From Chaenocephalus aceratus (lineage: Eukaryota; Chordata; Actinopteri; Perciformes; Channichthyidae): a stretch of DNA of 64,000 nucleotides. The translations under genes and the position numbers were made by a program. Below the pieces are notes generated by a model, which worked only from the letters and a program-made list of their open reading frames with translations, ran no database searches and had not been told where the DNA came from. Positions 44,197 to 54,806 of this stretch are shown here, piece by piece. The number at the start of each line of letters is the position of its first letter. The first letter of the stretch is position 1. Location: the NCBI GenBank assembly GCA_023974075.1, contig CM043798.1:3915397-3979396 (forward strand). The letters are read 5' to 3'.

Positions 44197-44393
44197 TTAA
44201 AATTAATATAGAAAATATTAGTTTTAAAATGCTAAAAACCTGCTGTGTCGTTTATTGCACCTCAAACATTAAAACAAATCCAGAGTTACGTGTTTCTGTA
44301 CTTCCTCTAAGAAGAAAGGACAGTAACAGAATATCTCTGTGAAGCCAGATGTGGTGTTGTTAATGCGATATGATATCCGGAAAAAACATTCAG

Positions 44394-44746
44394 TGTTGTG
44401 TCTCGTCAGATCTGTTAGTATTATTTCTCTGTGAGTTTATATTGTCAAGTCCGTGTCTGCCATTTCTTGTTTTACTTTGTCATTTCTCATTTCAGGTAGT
44501 TCGATTCCTACCTTGCCTGTTTGTCCACGGACCTGATTACCTGCCCCGCCCTTATTGTTTGCACCTGTGGAGTCCCTTGCTTTTGTATATATTCTGTGTG
44601 TTCCCTGTGCCAAGTGCCAGATCGTTTTGAACCTTGTGAATGGATTACCTTGTTTTATCATCACAGTAAAACCTTTTTTTGAATCATCTTTTGTCTAGAG
44701 TCGTGCATTTGGGTCCTATCAGTTTTTGTGTGCTCCAGTCGTAACA
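44394..44746 (+). repeat. Sushi-type 5' LTR
   Basis: TGTTGTGTC...GTCGTAACA. TATATA at 44586-44591 lies 30 bases before GCCAGATCGT (44616-44625), the predicted transcription start. AGTAAAACC near 44668 could be a weak polyadenylation signal. Confidence 0.95.
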
Positions 44747-44748
44747 TT

Positions 44749-44758
44749 ACGATCTGGC
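44749..44758 (+). promoter_or_regulatory. Self-priming primer-binding site
   Basis: ACGATCTGGC begins two bases after the LTR and is the exact 10-nt complement of GCCAGATCGT at 44616-44625, the predicted 5' end of the element's own mRNA. In Tf1 and its vertebrate sushi relatives the mRNA 5' end folds back to prime reverse transcription in place of a tRNA. No tRNA match is evident. Confidence 0.8.
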
Positions 44759-44764
44759 CAACAA

Positions 44765-45796
44765 ATGGACTCAGCCGACTCTCAAACCCTGAGGGCAGCG
44801 CTCTGCTCTCAGGCTCAACGTCTGCGGCAGCAGGAGGAAGAAATGAAGGACATAAACCACGGAGTAATGACCCTGACTAGCAGCCAGAGTGAGTTTCGTG
44901 GCATAGTTACAACACAAATTAATCACCTGGCTGAACAGCTCCATAATGTACTCACACGGTTGGATAGTGTGCCTGCCGCTCCTTCCAACGTGGCTGCCCC
45001 AGCCCCAGAGCCTACAGCTGTTTTTTCCATGCCAGCTTCCATGATTCGTCTTGCTCTTCCAGCGAAGTTTTCGGGCGAGTCCGGTAACTGCAGTCCATTC
45101 CTAACGCAGTGTGACCTACATTTTACCTGCCAGCCTGCTGCTTTCCCCAGTGATCTTGCCAAGGTGGCGTTTGTTGTGTCCCACCTCACGGGAAGAGCGG
45201 AAGCCTGGGCTACGGCGGAGTGGGCACGGGAGTCTCCGGTGTGTAAATCTCTCCAACTATTCACTGAGACTATAAAAAAGATCTTTGACCGAACCACACC
45301 GGGGAGAGAAGCTGCCAGAGCCCTGACACAGATCTCCCAGCAGAATCAGAGTGTGTCTGACTACGCCATTGATTTTCGTACTTTGGCCACGAACAGTGGT
45401 TGGAATGAAGACGCACTATACGATATGTTTTTGAGTGGACTCAGTGACTCTGTGCGGGATCTTCTTGTTCCTCTTGATCTTCCGCCGGATTTGGACAGTA
45501 TGATCGCCTTGGCTATACGCACAGACACTCGGCTGCAAGAGCGACGGAGGGAGAAAGCCAGGAAAGCGCCACCTCCTGCACGATCTCCACTACGACCCGG
45601 ATTTCGGACCCACAATTCCTCTACTACCGTGAAACCTGCTTCGGGGAACACAGAAGAGGAACCCATGCAGCTCGGAAGGGCCAGGCTGTCTCCAGAGGAA
45701 AAGCAGCGGCGCCTCCGGGAGCGTTTATGTTTCTACTGTGGGAAGCAGGGACATTTCCTGGGAGCCTGCCCGTTAAAAGACGGGGCTTACCAGTAA
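44765..45796 (+). CDS. Sushi-type Gag
   Basis: ATG at 44765, six bases after the primer site, opens 343 codons without interruption. An N-terminal coiled coil (residues about 10-75) is followed by a proline/alanine linker, the retrotransposon Gag capsid domain (about 95-265, with [28 protein letters not shown] and [14 protein letters not shown]), an arginine-rich stretch, and one zinc knuckle [14 protein letters not shown] near the end (45730-45771). Length and order fit sushi Gag and its domesticated mammalian relatives. Pol begins in the -1 frame and overlaps by about 70 bases, suggesting -1 frameshifting, but no classical heptamer slippery site stands out. It looks intact. Confidence 0.92.
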   Translation: MDSADSQTLRAALCSQAQRLRQQEEEMKDINHGVMTLTSSQSEFRGIVTTQINHLAEQLHNVLTRLDSVPAAPSNVAAPAPEPTAVFSMPASMIRLALPAKFSGESGNCSPFLTQCDLHFTCQPAAFPSDLAKVAFVVSHLTGRAEAWATAEWARESPVCKSLQLFTETIKKIFDRTTPGREAARALTQISQQNQSVSDYAIDFRTLATNSGWNEDALYDMFLSGLSDSVRDLLVPLDLPPDLDSMIALAIRTDTRLQERRREKARKAPPPARSPLRPGFRTHNSSTTVKPASGNTEEEPMQLGRARLSPEEKQRRLRERLCFYCGKQGHFLGACPLKDGAYQ

Positions 45797-48700
45797 GACG
45801 GAGGGTGCTGGTGAGCCGACTGACAACCGCAGATTTCCCTTCACGTTCCATGACCCAGGTTGAGGTTAGTAATAATGAGCACAGCATAGCTTTGAAAGTA
45901 CTTGTAGATTCAGGGGCTGACGCTAATCTTATGGACTGGGGGTTAGCTAAACGTTTGAAAATTGCCTCCGTGCCATTGACTCAGACACTTGAAGCTAGCG
46001 CTCTGGACGGTACTCTCATGTGCAAAGTGACTCATAGAACCATGCCTCTTAAAATAACCATTGATCATGAACACTCAGAGTATATGACTTTTCATCTGTT
46101 TAATTCTGCACAGCATGCAGTAATTCTGGGCTATCCCTGGTTGTGCAAACATAACCCTCACATTGATTGGCGGACTGGTAAGGTTTTGGGGTGGGGAAGC
46201 GAATGCTCTCATTCGTGTTTCAGGGGCAAGACTGCTGAAATTGTCAGAGAGCCCATAGACAATGACAGGGAACATGAAAATAATCAAGACTCAGACTTCC
46301 CTGACCTTTCGAACGTACCCAGCTGCTACCGAGATCTCAAGGAGGTGTTCAATAAAACTAAAGCGACATCCCTTCCTCCTCATCGCACCTATGACTGTGC
46401 CATCGATCTCCTGCCTGGGTCCCCCTTGCCCAAGGGAAGACTGTACTCTCTCTCAGCTCCAGAGAGAGAGTCTATGAGAGAGTACATAGACGGCTCTCTC
46501 AAAACGGGTCTTATCCGTCCCTCGTCATCTCCCGCCGGAGCTGGTTTTTTCTTCGTTGAGAAGAAAGATGGATCCCTAAGACCTTGCATCGACTACAGCC
46601 CCCTAAACGACATAACCATCAAGAACAGGTACCCCCTCCCGCTTATGACCTCAGCGTTTGAACTGTTGAAAGGAGCTAGAGTTTTTTCAAAACTTGACCT
46701 GCGTAACCCTTACCACTTGGTGAGGATACGGGAGGGGGACGAGTGGAAGACTGGTTTCAACACTCCAAGCGGACATTATGAGTATCTGGTAATGCCTTTT
46801 GGTCTAACAAATGCACCTGCCGTTTTTCAGGCTCTCATAAATGATGTGTTGAGGGAATTTTTGAATCATTTTGTTTTTGTCTATCTTGATGATATCCTGA
46901 TTTTTTTTTTCCCGTGATGAAGGTTCACACGTTTCGCATGTTCGTCAGGTATTAAGAAAGTTGTTGGACAATCAACTTTATGTTAAGGCTGAAAAATGTG
47001 AGTTCCACGTCAGTTCCACTTCATTTCTGGGTTTCATCCTGGGTCCTGACCAGATAATGATGGATCCTGCTAAAGTGAGTGCTGTGGCTGAATGGCCCAC
47101 ACCCTCTTCCAGGAAAAAAGTCCAACAATTCCTTGGATTTGCTAACTTCTACAGGAAGTTTGTTAGGAATTTTAGTTCTATTGCCGCTCCTATGCATGTA
47201 CTCACCTCTCCTTCTGTTCAGTTTGTGTGGACCCCACAGGCAGACCAGGCCTTCCAGAAGTTGAAAAAAGTTTTCACTACAGCTCCAATACTTACCATCC
47301 CGGATTCCCAACGGCAGTTCACGGTGGAGGTGGATGCCTCCAACGAGGGCATCGGGGCGGTCCTCTCACAGAGGGCAGAGAAAGACAGTAAGCTCCATCC
47401 ATGTGCCTACCTTTCCCGTAAGTTGACTGCGGCTGAACGGAACTATGATGTAGGCAATAGAGAGTTATTAGCCGTGAAGGTAGCACTGGATGAGTGGAGG
47501 CACTGGCTAGAAGGGGCAAAACAGCCATTTATTGTGTGGACAGACCACAAAAATTTGGAGTACATACGCAAGGCTAAGAGGTTAAACTCCAGACAGGCAC
47601 GATGGACCTTATTTTTCAATAGGTTTAACTTCACTCTCTCCTACCGTCCTGGCTCACAGAATGCCAAACCAGACGCGTTATCCAGGCTTTTTGACCCAGA
47701 GGCTCTTTCCAAGGAGACAGAGTCCATTTTACCACCCACTCAGGTGATAGGAGGGGTGACATGGCCAATTGAGGCTAAGGTAAATCAAGCTTTAGAGGGA
47801 AAAACCGTACCCAGTGGTGGCCCCCCTAACCGTCTCTTTGTTCCCCCATCTGTCTGCTCTGATGTGATTCACTGGGCTCACACATCTGTATTAACATGTC
47901 ATCCAGGTATCAGACGAACTATGTACATGATAAAGCAAAGGTTTTGGTGGCCTAAAATGGAGAAGGAGGTTACTGAGTATGTGGCAGCCTGCACTACCTG
48001 TGCTCGGAATAAGACCTCTACCCAGTCTCCTATGGGTCTACTGCAACCTTTGTCCATTCCAAGCCGCCCATGGTCTGACATCTCGCTGGATTTTGTCACT
48101 GGACTGCCGCCCTCTGCAGGTAACACCACCATTTGCACTGTTGTTGACAGATTCACCAAAATGACTCACTTTATCCCCATGCCCAAATCTCCCTCTGCTA
48201 AAGAGACAGCAGAAGCGCTCTTATCTCATCTTTTCAGGCTGCATGGATTTCCTCGAGATGTGGTGTCAGACCGTGGGCCGCAGTTCGTTTCCCAGTTTTG
48301 GAAGGAATTCTGCAGCCTGATAGGAGCCACTCCCAGCCTCACATCTGGTTACCACCCACAGGCTAATGGTCAATCAGAGAGGATCAACCAGGAACTGGAG
48401 ACGTGTTTACGGTGTCTGGTGTCCCAGAATCCCACAACTTGGAGCAAGCAGCTGATATGGGTGGAGTATGCCCACAACACCCAACCTACATCTGCCACGG
48501 GTCTCTCCCCTTTTCACTGCGCCTATGGTTACCAACCTCTCTGTTTCCAGAAGTAGAGAAGGAAGTGACTGTACCGTCAGCACATGCCCTGGTGAGGCGG
48601 TGTCACAGAGTCTGGGCAGGAGCTCGCCAGGTTCTCCTGAAGAGTGCTGCTCGCATGAAAAAGACAGCAGATCGACATCGTCGTCCGGCACCTGCCTACA

Positions 48701-49182
48701 AACCCGGGCAGAAGGTTTGGCTATCTACAAGAGATCTGCCCCTGTGTGTGGCCTCCAGGAAGCTGGCTCCGAGGTTTGTGGGTCCGTTTCCCATAACGAA
48801 AGTTGTTAACCCGGTGGCTGTTCGCCTGCGCCTGCCCAGGTCCTTGAGAGTCCATCCGACCTTTCATGTTGCCAAAGTCAAACCGGTTCGGGAGAGTCGT
48901 TTGGTTCCTCCATCCAAGCCTCCTCCTCCCCCCCGGATGTTAGACGGCGGTCTGATATATGACGTCAAGAAACTGCTAGCAGTCAGGAAGAGAGGACGCG
49001 GCCGACAGTTCCTTGTAGACTGGAAAGGATACGGTCCAGAACATCGGTCGTGGGTACCAGCAAGTTTTGTTGTGGATCAGAAACTGATAAAGGACTTTTT
49101 CAGACTTAATCCACAGGACTCTGGGCCGTCCGGAGTCGGCCGTAGAGGAGGGGGTACTGTTGTGTCTCGTCAGATCTGTTAG
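45797..49182 (+). pseudogene. Sushi-type Pol with chromodomain, two frameshifts
   Basis: Open in the -1 frame from 45727. Protease: [14 protein letters not shown] (Asp near 45907). [14 protein letters not shown] (about 46564), [15 protein letters not shown] (about 46687), [13 protein letters not shown] (46792) and YLDD (46882-46893). A run of ten T at 46901-46910 shifts the frame by one base; RT resumes at 46961 with FLGFILG and [14 protein letters not shown]. RNase [18 protein letters not shown] (47320), [10 protein letters not shown] (47540), PDALSRLF (47668). Integrase: [20 protein letters not shown] ... [47 protein letters not shown] second shift near 48545 precedes the GPY-like LAPRFVGPFPI (about 48762) and the chromodomain YDVKKLLAVRKRG...FLVDWKGYGPEHRSWVPA (48958-49060). 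Confidence 0.93.
49142..49157 (+). promoter_or_regulatory. Polypurine tract of the sushi element
   Basis: GTAGAGGAGGGGGTAC lies directly before the 3' LTR, in the position of the plus-strand primer. Confidence 0.75.
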
Positions 49183-49510
49183 TATTATTTCTCTGTGAGT
49201 TTATATTGTCAAGTCCGTGTCTGCCATTTCTTGTTTTACTTTGTCATTTCTCATTTCAGGTAGTTCGATTCCTACCTTGCCTGTTTGTCCACGGACCTGA
49301 TTACCTGCCCCGCCCTTATTGTTTGCACCTGTGGAGTCCCTTGCTTTTGTATATATTCTGTGTGTTCCCTGTGCCAAGTGCCAGATCGTTTTGAACCTTG
49401 TGAATGGATTACCTTGTTTTATCATCACAGTAAAACCTTTTTTTGAATCATCTTTTGTCTAGAGTCGTGCATTTGGGTCCTATCAGTTTTTGTGTGCTCC
49501 AGTCGTAACA
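49158..49510 (+). repeat. Sushi-type 3' LTR
   Basis: 353 bases identical by eye to 44394-44746, followed by the duplication TTCAG and then TTTAGGATGGCCGAAG of the long-TIR element copy 2. Confidence 0.95.
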
Positions 49511-51985
49511 TTCAGTTTAGGATGGCCGAAGAAACTACACTACCCATAATCCCCAGCTATCCTTTGGCACTACAGTCCCGTTGACAAACCCTGTGATTAA
49601 TCTTCAAGCTCTGGGATTGGATGTTGGAGTGGCAGTTCACCAAGGTTACACCGAGCGTCAAGCTCTTTGAAATAGAACGAAACCACGGCAGACTATCCAA
49701 AACTGGACTCGAACGCCCCCCCCAGAACTACACATGCTGGCTATTGTGTTTCGCAACATGTTCTCTATGGCACGTCTCTACTGGGAATTGTAGTTCTAAA
49801 AGACCTTTTCTTTTTTCCCAAAATTAGAAGTTGACACTGACAGTATTAAACTGTGTACAGCCCTGGAGGTTTAGGGGATAGGAAACACATTGGTGTGTAC
49901 ACATTTAAAACATATAATTACTAAATGGGTGAAAATCGCTTGTGTCCATAATGGGCAGCATTAATATATACCCACACGACAGCTCATTGTTACTTTGTAA
50001 TTCTACTCCACTACAATTCAGAGGTTAACCTGGTATTTTTACTCCACTGCATTTATTTTAGTTACTTTGCAGATTCTGATTAATGATGTGAAATATAAAC
50101 AACCCTTAAATCAGACTTTAGTTACACCGGAGTAAAATTCAGGTAAGGTGATTGTCAAGTGCCAACAATCAGGCAAGATATTAGTTGGTGCTCGAGAAGA
50201 CTAAACATTAATCTGCAGATCTCTATAAAGTATATTAATTACTCGTTATTCTCTACTAATAGTTAATAAAAAACGGTATAATTGCTATTTTGCACATCCC
50301 TTTCAAGATTTCGAGATTTTCAAAGGTTTATTGACATATCATATACACAACTACGGTGTAGTTATGCAATGAATGAAAAACTTGGGTCACAGGTTCCTCA
50401 ACAGTGCATTACAAGACATCTATCAATATGTGTATACCTCCACCATTAAACTGTCATATTCTGCACATTTCTTATTCTATCTACACACATAAGAGTATAA
50501 TTAATGTGTATGATATCAGTTAAAATAAGTGCTTCAACATAGTTAACATTGCAGGAAAGCAATATATTAGACGTTAAGCACTTTGTCAGGCTTAATATTT
50601 ATCTGTAGCTTTTTTCTTATTTGAAAGAAGACCTTAACCTAAAGTATTCTTTAATGTGTTAATAAAGGTTAATTAGTTTGTCTGTTTTGCACATCCTCCT
50701 ATTAATATCTTTGTACATCCAGCACTAAACTGTTTTATTGTAGAGATCACTTACAGTATCTTCTTTTTTTATATTCTATATTTCTATCATTGACCTTCTA
50801 CTTTCCCCCTATGAAAGTATGTACTCTTAATATTGTTTTCATCAAATAACATTATTCAACAAAAATAACATTATTTAACAAAAATAATTCAATAACGTGC
50901 TTTAACCACTAGGCGGTGCACACAAGGTACACACAGCATACTAATAATACCTTTGTATTATTAGTGTAGGACACTTATGTATAACATCTGAAGATATGTA
51001 GTTTTATTCATGTATTTACATAATTTTACAGGATATTGCTATACTATTTCTCTTGTTTTACTTCTACACATTAATATCTGATTTGTAAAACATCACAGAC
51101 AGAAAGGCATATCCGTCATTTAATGGTAAGCTATTGAAATTGTGATTCCATAGATGTGTCTCCCATCACCCAAATCCCCTGACTATTCTCTCAACTCAGT
51201 ATTTACATTCTGATATTCAAAGAAAATCAGTAATATCTTTAAAAACTACAAGTCCTTTTCTATCAGCTGTGCACCGTTATGGTGTAAATATAACCTATCT
51301 ACCAATTGGATCAAATATAAAAGTCAGCCGAATTACTATTGATACTGCAAGGAGACGTATTTTGTGAAAAGAAATGCAAGGTGTTGTTTAATTGTTGATA
51401 TATTTATGATCCAAGTCACATTCAGTTTTGGCGGTAGTTCTCCTGTTTGTCCAGAAGTCTTCTCATCAGGGCTCTATAAATAAAGAACTACGGCAGATGT
51501 GTAATATTTAATGCAGCCGAACCGTGTATTACAATGCGACTTTCAAAGATAAAAGCAAGAACACTCGGAATAAAGTTTTTTTTTTTAAATGTTTTCGGAT
51601 ATCATATCGCATTAACATCATATCCCAACATGCATTGCGGCTAAAACATCCAATCAACGAGCTTCAAGCTGAGGATCTTGGGTAATCTGTTCAGTGGGTT
51701 TGTGGTGTGTATTGCTCGAAATGTCCCTTATAGGCCTACGTCTGTTTCCAGTGACTTTATTTACGGCTAAAAAGCCCAAGATTATAGAATTAAACGAATA
51801 AATAAAAACAAGGATAATTGTGTGTTATTGTTGAGTAAATAACAGTGTGTTATTTATAAAAGAATAACAAATTAGAAGGAAAAAAAGATTTTCAAAAATA
51901 CAGATTTCAGTATTTTGAGGCTCTAAGCCCCATTTCTTTTCCTCACAGACGGCAAAAAAAGTCCGACATTATACGATTTAAAATA
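49511..51985 (+). mobile_element. Long-TIR element, copy 2 (arms incomplete)
   Basis: From TTTAGGATGGCCGAAG this follows copy 1 from position 534 to about 2700: CCCATAATCCCCAGCTATC, the ACAACTACGGTGTAGTTATGC segment, GTGCTTCAACATAGTTAACATTGC and most of the right arm (TAAGCCCCATTTCTTTTCC). Substitutions and indels are scattered throughout. The outer 220 bases of the right arm and the whole left arm are missing. The sushi element inserted at its left edge. No ORF is conserved between the copies, supporting a non-coding centre. Confidence 0.8.
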
Positions 51986-51999
51986 AAAACAAATAAATA

Positions 52000-52710
52000 A
52001 AAAGATAAAACACTGGCATGTAATTTACGTTAGAATAAATAGAATGGTTTTGAATAATAGATGAGAGTAAAATCGACATCACTTTACAGCCCCGCCCACT
52101 TTTGGGGAAACCAACGCTGTCATTTGAACGGCGATCAAGCCTGAAGCAACAGAGCTCTTCTGTTACTTGTAACGTAGGTAACTTCGTTACTATAGACTGA
52201 CGGCTTTGGGGACCTTGTAATATTGCACATGTGGGTTTGCACTTTATATAACGACTTCCTTTTGCACAGTAAGAATGTCACTCAGCACTTTAGTGAACAG
52301 TTTGCACTTTATTAGCATGATTTGTACAGTTTTGGGCGTAGGGGTTTCTGTTGTAGTTGGGAATGCATTTCTATATATTATGGTCGGTTATAATGTGGGA
52401 TTTGGGGTTAACTTAACAGCTGGCAATAAACCACTGATCATACATGCACCGAATGTTGTAGATTATCGTTATACCAATTATGATGACATGTGTATCAATA
52501 ATTGCTCACCTGTGAATGGTTTCTCCCAATAAGATCCTCTATAAAAGAGCCAGTCTTCAGTCGGACGAGATGGTTGAACACCTCCATGCTGGCTGGCTGT
52601 TCTTTATGGTAGTGTCTGAAATAAAGACACTATGGTGTGCAACTCTACCTCCTCTAGTGTGTGGTTCTTTCACTGGAAATCCAGCCGCTAAAAGGGTCAC
52701 TGTCTCACAT
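52000..52710 (+). promoter_or_regulatory. LTR-like or promoter-like segment
   Basis: CTCTATAAAAGAGCC (52537-52551) is a good TATA box, and GAAATAAAGACAC (52618-52630) a polyadenylation signal 80 bases later, the spacing of an LTR U3-R. An 85-codon frame at 52275-52532 with a hydrophobic N-terminus precedes it, but I recognise no domain. No second copy or paired LTR is in the window, so an endogenous retrovirus LTR is only a possibility. Preceding sequence (52060-52200) is GC-mixed without features. Confidence 0.35.
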
Positions 52711-52745
52711 ACTGTCCTTTCTTCTTAGAGGAAGTACAGAAGCAC

Positions 52746-52831
52746 AGACACAAACACACACACACACATACAAACACACACACACACACACACCCACACA
52801 CACACATACACACGCACATACACACACAAAG
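52746..52831. repeat. (AC)n microsatellite
   Basis: ACACAC repeats with occasional T, C and G, about 85 bases. Confidence 0.95.
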
Positions 52832-54806
52832 AAAACCTTTTGAATTCATATAGAGTTGTTTTTTCTATTTCTTCTGAATTGTAGAAATCCTTGGTGTTTC
52901 AATACCCTCGTATTGTATCATTGTGGCCCTGAGGCAACAAACCAACCACATGTCACATGTTATAATTGATATAATATCATTGACCCCTAAGCTCCTAAAA
53001 CACATGGTGAAACATTGTTTATCCTCCCAAAATAAAAAGTCATGCCATAGAGGGATAAGGCACTATTACAAATATTCTTAATTTGCAGTATTTTATTTTA
53101 AAAGTGTTCAGAAAGACTGCATCAAATATGCTATATCTATATATCTATATAATATCAATATTGTTATTAACTTCAATCAAAGTCAATTTAAATAGCGGGC
53201 AAGACTTTCCAAGGAGTAAAAATGCTGCTGCCGGACTACTGACTGGAGGTATTGCTGATATCATGTCTACCATCCTCTTAAAATACTCTGTCCAACAATG
53301 AAGAAAGGTGTTTTAACGCTGATTCAAAATAGCAGAGAAACATGCATTCTTGTTCTCAGGAGGGGACATTGACAGAGGATTACTCGAAAAGTACACAGAA
53401 GTACTTCATAGTACTTGTTGTGGGAGTAGTTTCACTAGTAGGCTACTGAGTCCAACAGGATCGATCTCACTCACGAATAACTATTGGCAGAAAAAATAAT
53501 AACAAACGGTCTGATTTTGGTTTTTGATAACAACTTCATTCAATGTTCCGTTTTGTATTGAAGAATGAAGAAAAGCAGTCCGGTGGACCGGAATTTAAAG
53601 AACATATTTCAAAATAAAAGACACGAGGATATGCTGTAAAAGTTAAATCCTGGAACCCAGAAGTCTGACGAGGATAAGTTTATCTCTGCATTCACATGCA
53701 GATATGCGTTTATAGAGATCAATACAAGTATGCAAGCACTGTGCATAACTTTATTTAGCTGACTTCCGGTTTGTACTGTGTCGGTAAATCCAGTGTCCAG
53801 CTTGCCGCTGTGTGACAACCATAGACTGGTGACAGCGTCATGTTTGTTGCATACCTGCAAGATAAGATAAGAACTATCGCCATAGGTGGCGCGTGAGGCT
53901 CAGGTTTTGGAAGGCTAAATAACTTGTTTTACCTGACGCTGCCTGACTCCGGCATCTATAGAAAAGAGATCAACTCAGTGAAAGCACCGCCTGATCAGAG
54001 CTCAGTGTGCGGAGTTTAAATCTATTAAGTAGGCCTATACAGGAAATTAAGATGCCGACGTGTCGTACTTATCATTCATATCACATCATCAATCAGATCA
54101 TCGATCATATAATATCATACTAGACTATATCATATATTTCCTTATCTGAGTCAGCTTCTCGAGCCGTATCTGGCCGTGCATCACTTACATTGTCACATGC
54201 TGTATGCAGAAGTATTATTTTAAGCAACACATTAGGTTTGACGAAACACTCAAGTCAAATGTAATTAAAGTCAGATCCACTCGTGTCTTAGACGGGGCAG
54301 TGATATCATAAAACTGTTAATGTACGCATTCAAACACTTTTTCTGTTACCAGCTATATTCACCTTGCAGGTGCAGCTCTGTGGCTTTGATCCTGGATAAT
54401 ATGTTTAAGTCATGGATGTTTAAAGTTCATATTTGTCTAATATTAGTTTACTTTTCATTAATGAAGTATGACGCTGCGCTGTAGGCTACACTTTTTCCTG
54501 TTTCTGATTGGTCAAATGTTGCTAACCCCGCCTCTTTCACTTGAACACGCTCTCAGCTGGAGAAAGAAACTCTGGCTTGATTTACCGAGTTGATAACCAG
54601 CGTCGTAGGACCGCTTAGCGAGAGCGCGTTTGTTAGGGTTAGTTAAGATAACTCAAACGTATCCAGGGTCTGTTGAACTGGCTTTGTAGTACAGGGCACA
54701 GGTGGCTGCATAGCAGCGCTAATGTCAAAGACACAAACATCATATTTTTATTTTACCAGGATGCAGTGACACAAATATTTGGGAAGGCTTAGCCTTCCCT
54801 AGCCTA
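52832..54806. other. Non-coding; segments with inverted matches elsewhere in the window
   Basis: No gene. ACAAACGGTCTGATTTTGG...AACTTCATTCAATGTT (53502-53544) is the reverse complement of 58257-58306. About 53785-53870 matches 56245-56315 in reverse (GCAACAAACATGACG, CAAGCTGGACACTGGATT). Near 53900 GGTTTTGGAAGGCTAAATAAC and near 54781 GGGAAGGCTTAGCCTTCCCT (a small palindrome) look like ends of one fish repeat of about 0.9 kb. Confidence 0.45.

Larger units (their letters stand above)
44394..49510 (+). mobile_element. Tf1/sushi-group Ty3/Gypsy chromovirus, nearly complete
   Basis: LTRs 44394-44746 and 49158-49510 are 353 bases each and identical by eye. The target duplication TTCAG is at 44389-44393 and 49511-49515. 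Order: primer site, Gag with zinc knuckle, protease, RT, RNase H, integrase, GPY/F module and chromodomain, purine tract, LTR. The chromodomain and the self-priming signature place it in the Tf1/sushi group, the lineage from which mammalian PEG10 and RTL genes arose. Identical LTRs mean a recent insertion, yet pol has a frameshift in a T run (46901-46910) and another near 48545. Confidence 0.95.

Noticed and set aside
52275..52532. 85-codon ORF with hydrophobic N-terminus as an envelope-like or membrane protein
   Set aside because: No motif, no partner genes and composition like surrounding sequence; kept only as part of the LTR-like segment.
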